Assembly (NCBI GenBank): GCA_937895775.1
Contig: CALBLD010000106.1
Span: forward strand, 1-6,125
Direction: 5' to 3'
Source: an uncultured Clostridia bacterium
GTDB lineage: Bacteria; Bacillota; Clostridia; Oscillospirales; CAG-272
DNA length: 6,125 nt
Below, in pieces: positions 6,077 through 6,125 of this stretch. The notes under the pieces were generated by a model. That model saw only the letters and a list, made by a program, of their open reading frames with translations. It was not told where the DNA came from and ran no database searches. The position numbers were made by a program, and so were the translations under genes. Numbering within the stretch: the first letter of the stretch is position 1; every line of letters begins with the position of its first letter.

Positions 6077-6118
6077 GTGTTAATTATGAACTCCGATTTC
6101 AGATGTCTGCACTGTTAG
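6077..6118 (+). CDS. Possible 13-residue Cys-containing leader ORF
   Basis: GTG at 6077 follows AGAGGTG (6064-6070) by 6 nt and encodes MLIMNSDFRCLHC, ending at TAG 6116-6118 with a CxxC at its end. An internal ATG at 6086 gives MNSDFRCLHC but sits too far from the ribosome binding site. ATG at 6075, overlapping the GTG, reads only Met-Cys-stop. GTTCA (6070-6074) and TGAAC (6087-6091) could form a hairpin enclosing these starts. No family is recognised, and translation is not shown. A frame open to the window edge begins at ATG 6103 (MSALLAMP) without a ribosome binding site. Confidence 0.3.
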   Translation: MLIMNSDFRCLHC

Positions 6119-6125
6119 CGATGCC

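Overview
The window looks like chromosome of a Gram-positive anaerobe of the Clostridia (Bacillota). The grounds are a T-box leader, a perfect CIRCE operator, AGGAGG-type ribosome binding sites, a lipoprotein-type ABC binding protein and a DUF1846 protein. This lineage call is inference; no marker gene allows a finer placement. I see no insertion sequence, phage gene, CRISPR array, tRNA or rRNA.

Layout. Bases 1-2588 hold two leftward genes: a DUF1846/UPF0371 protein of unknown function (2588 to 1107) and, 55 bp further on, a CE15-type (glucuronoyl-esterase-like) alpha/beta hydrolase (from 1051 to the window edge, its last residues cut off). Bases 2589-3152 are a control region with no large gene. 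It carries two divergent sigma-A-like promoters whose -35 regions lie in a 15/16 inverted repeat, then a complete T-box riboswitch with its terminator, then a possible 27-residue small ORF. Bases 3153-5887 hold a rightward three-gene ABC importer: lipoprotein binding protein, permease and ATPase. After its terminator, bases 5921-6125 carry a CIRCE operator, a possible promoter and tiny Cys-containing reading frames; the gene they serve lies beyond the window.

How it works together. The T-box specifier position reads UGG (Trp), and the transporter belongs to the family that comparative genomics has named TrpXYZ, a predicted tryptophan importer. Uncharged tRNA-Trp should stabilise the antiterminator and switch on the importer when tryptophan is scarce. 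The mirrored promoters suggest, but do not prove, that the DUF1846/esterase pair shares a transcriptional input with the transporter.

Most worth a second look: the T-box discriminator-pairing base (U) does not match the usual G73 of tRNA-Trp; a hairpin inside the T-box duplicates the terminator hairpin; the divergent promoters share an inverted repeat; and a perfect CIRCE sits ahead of tiny Cys-bearing ORFs rather than an evident groES start.
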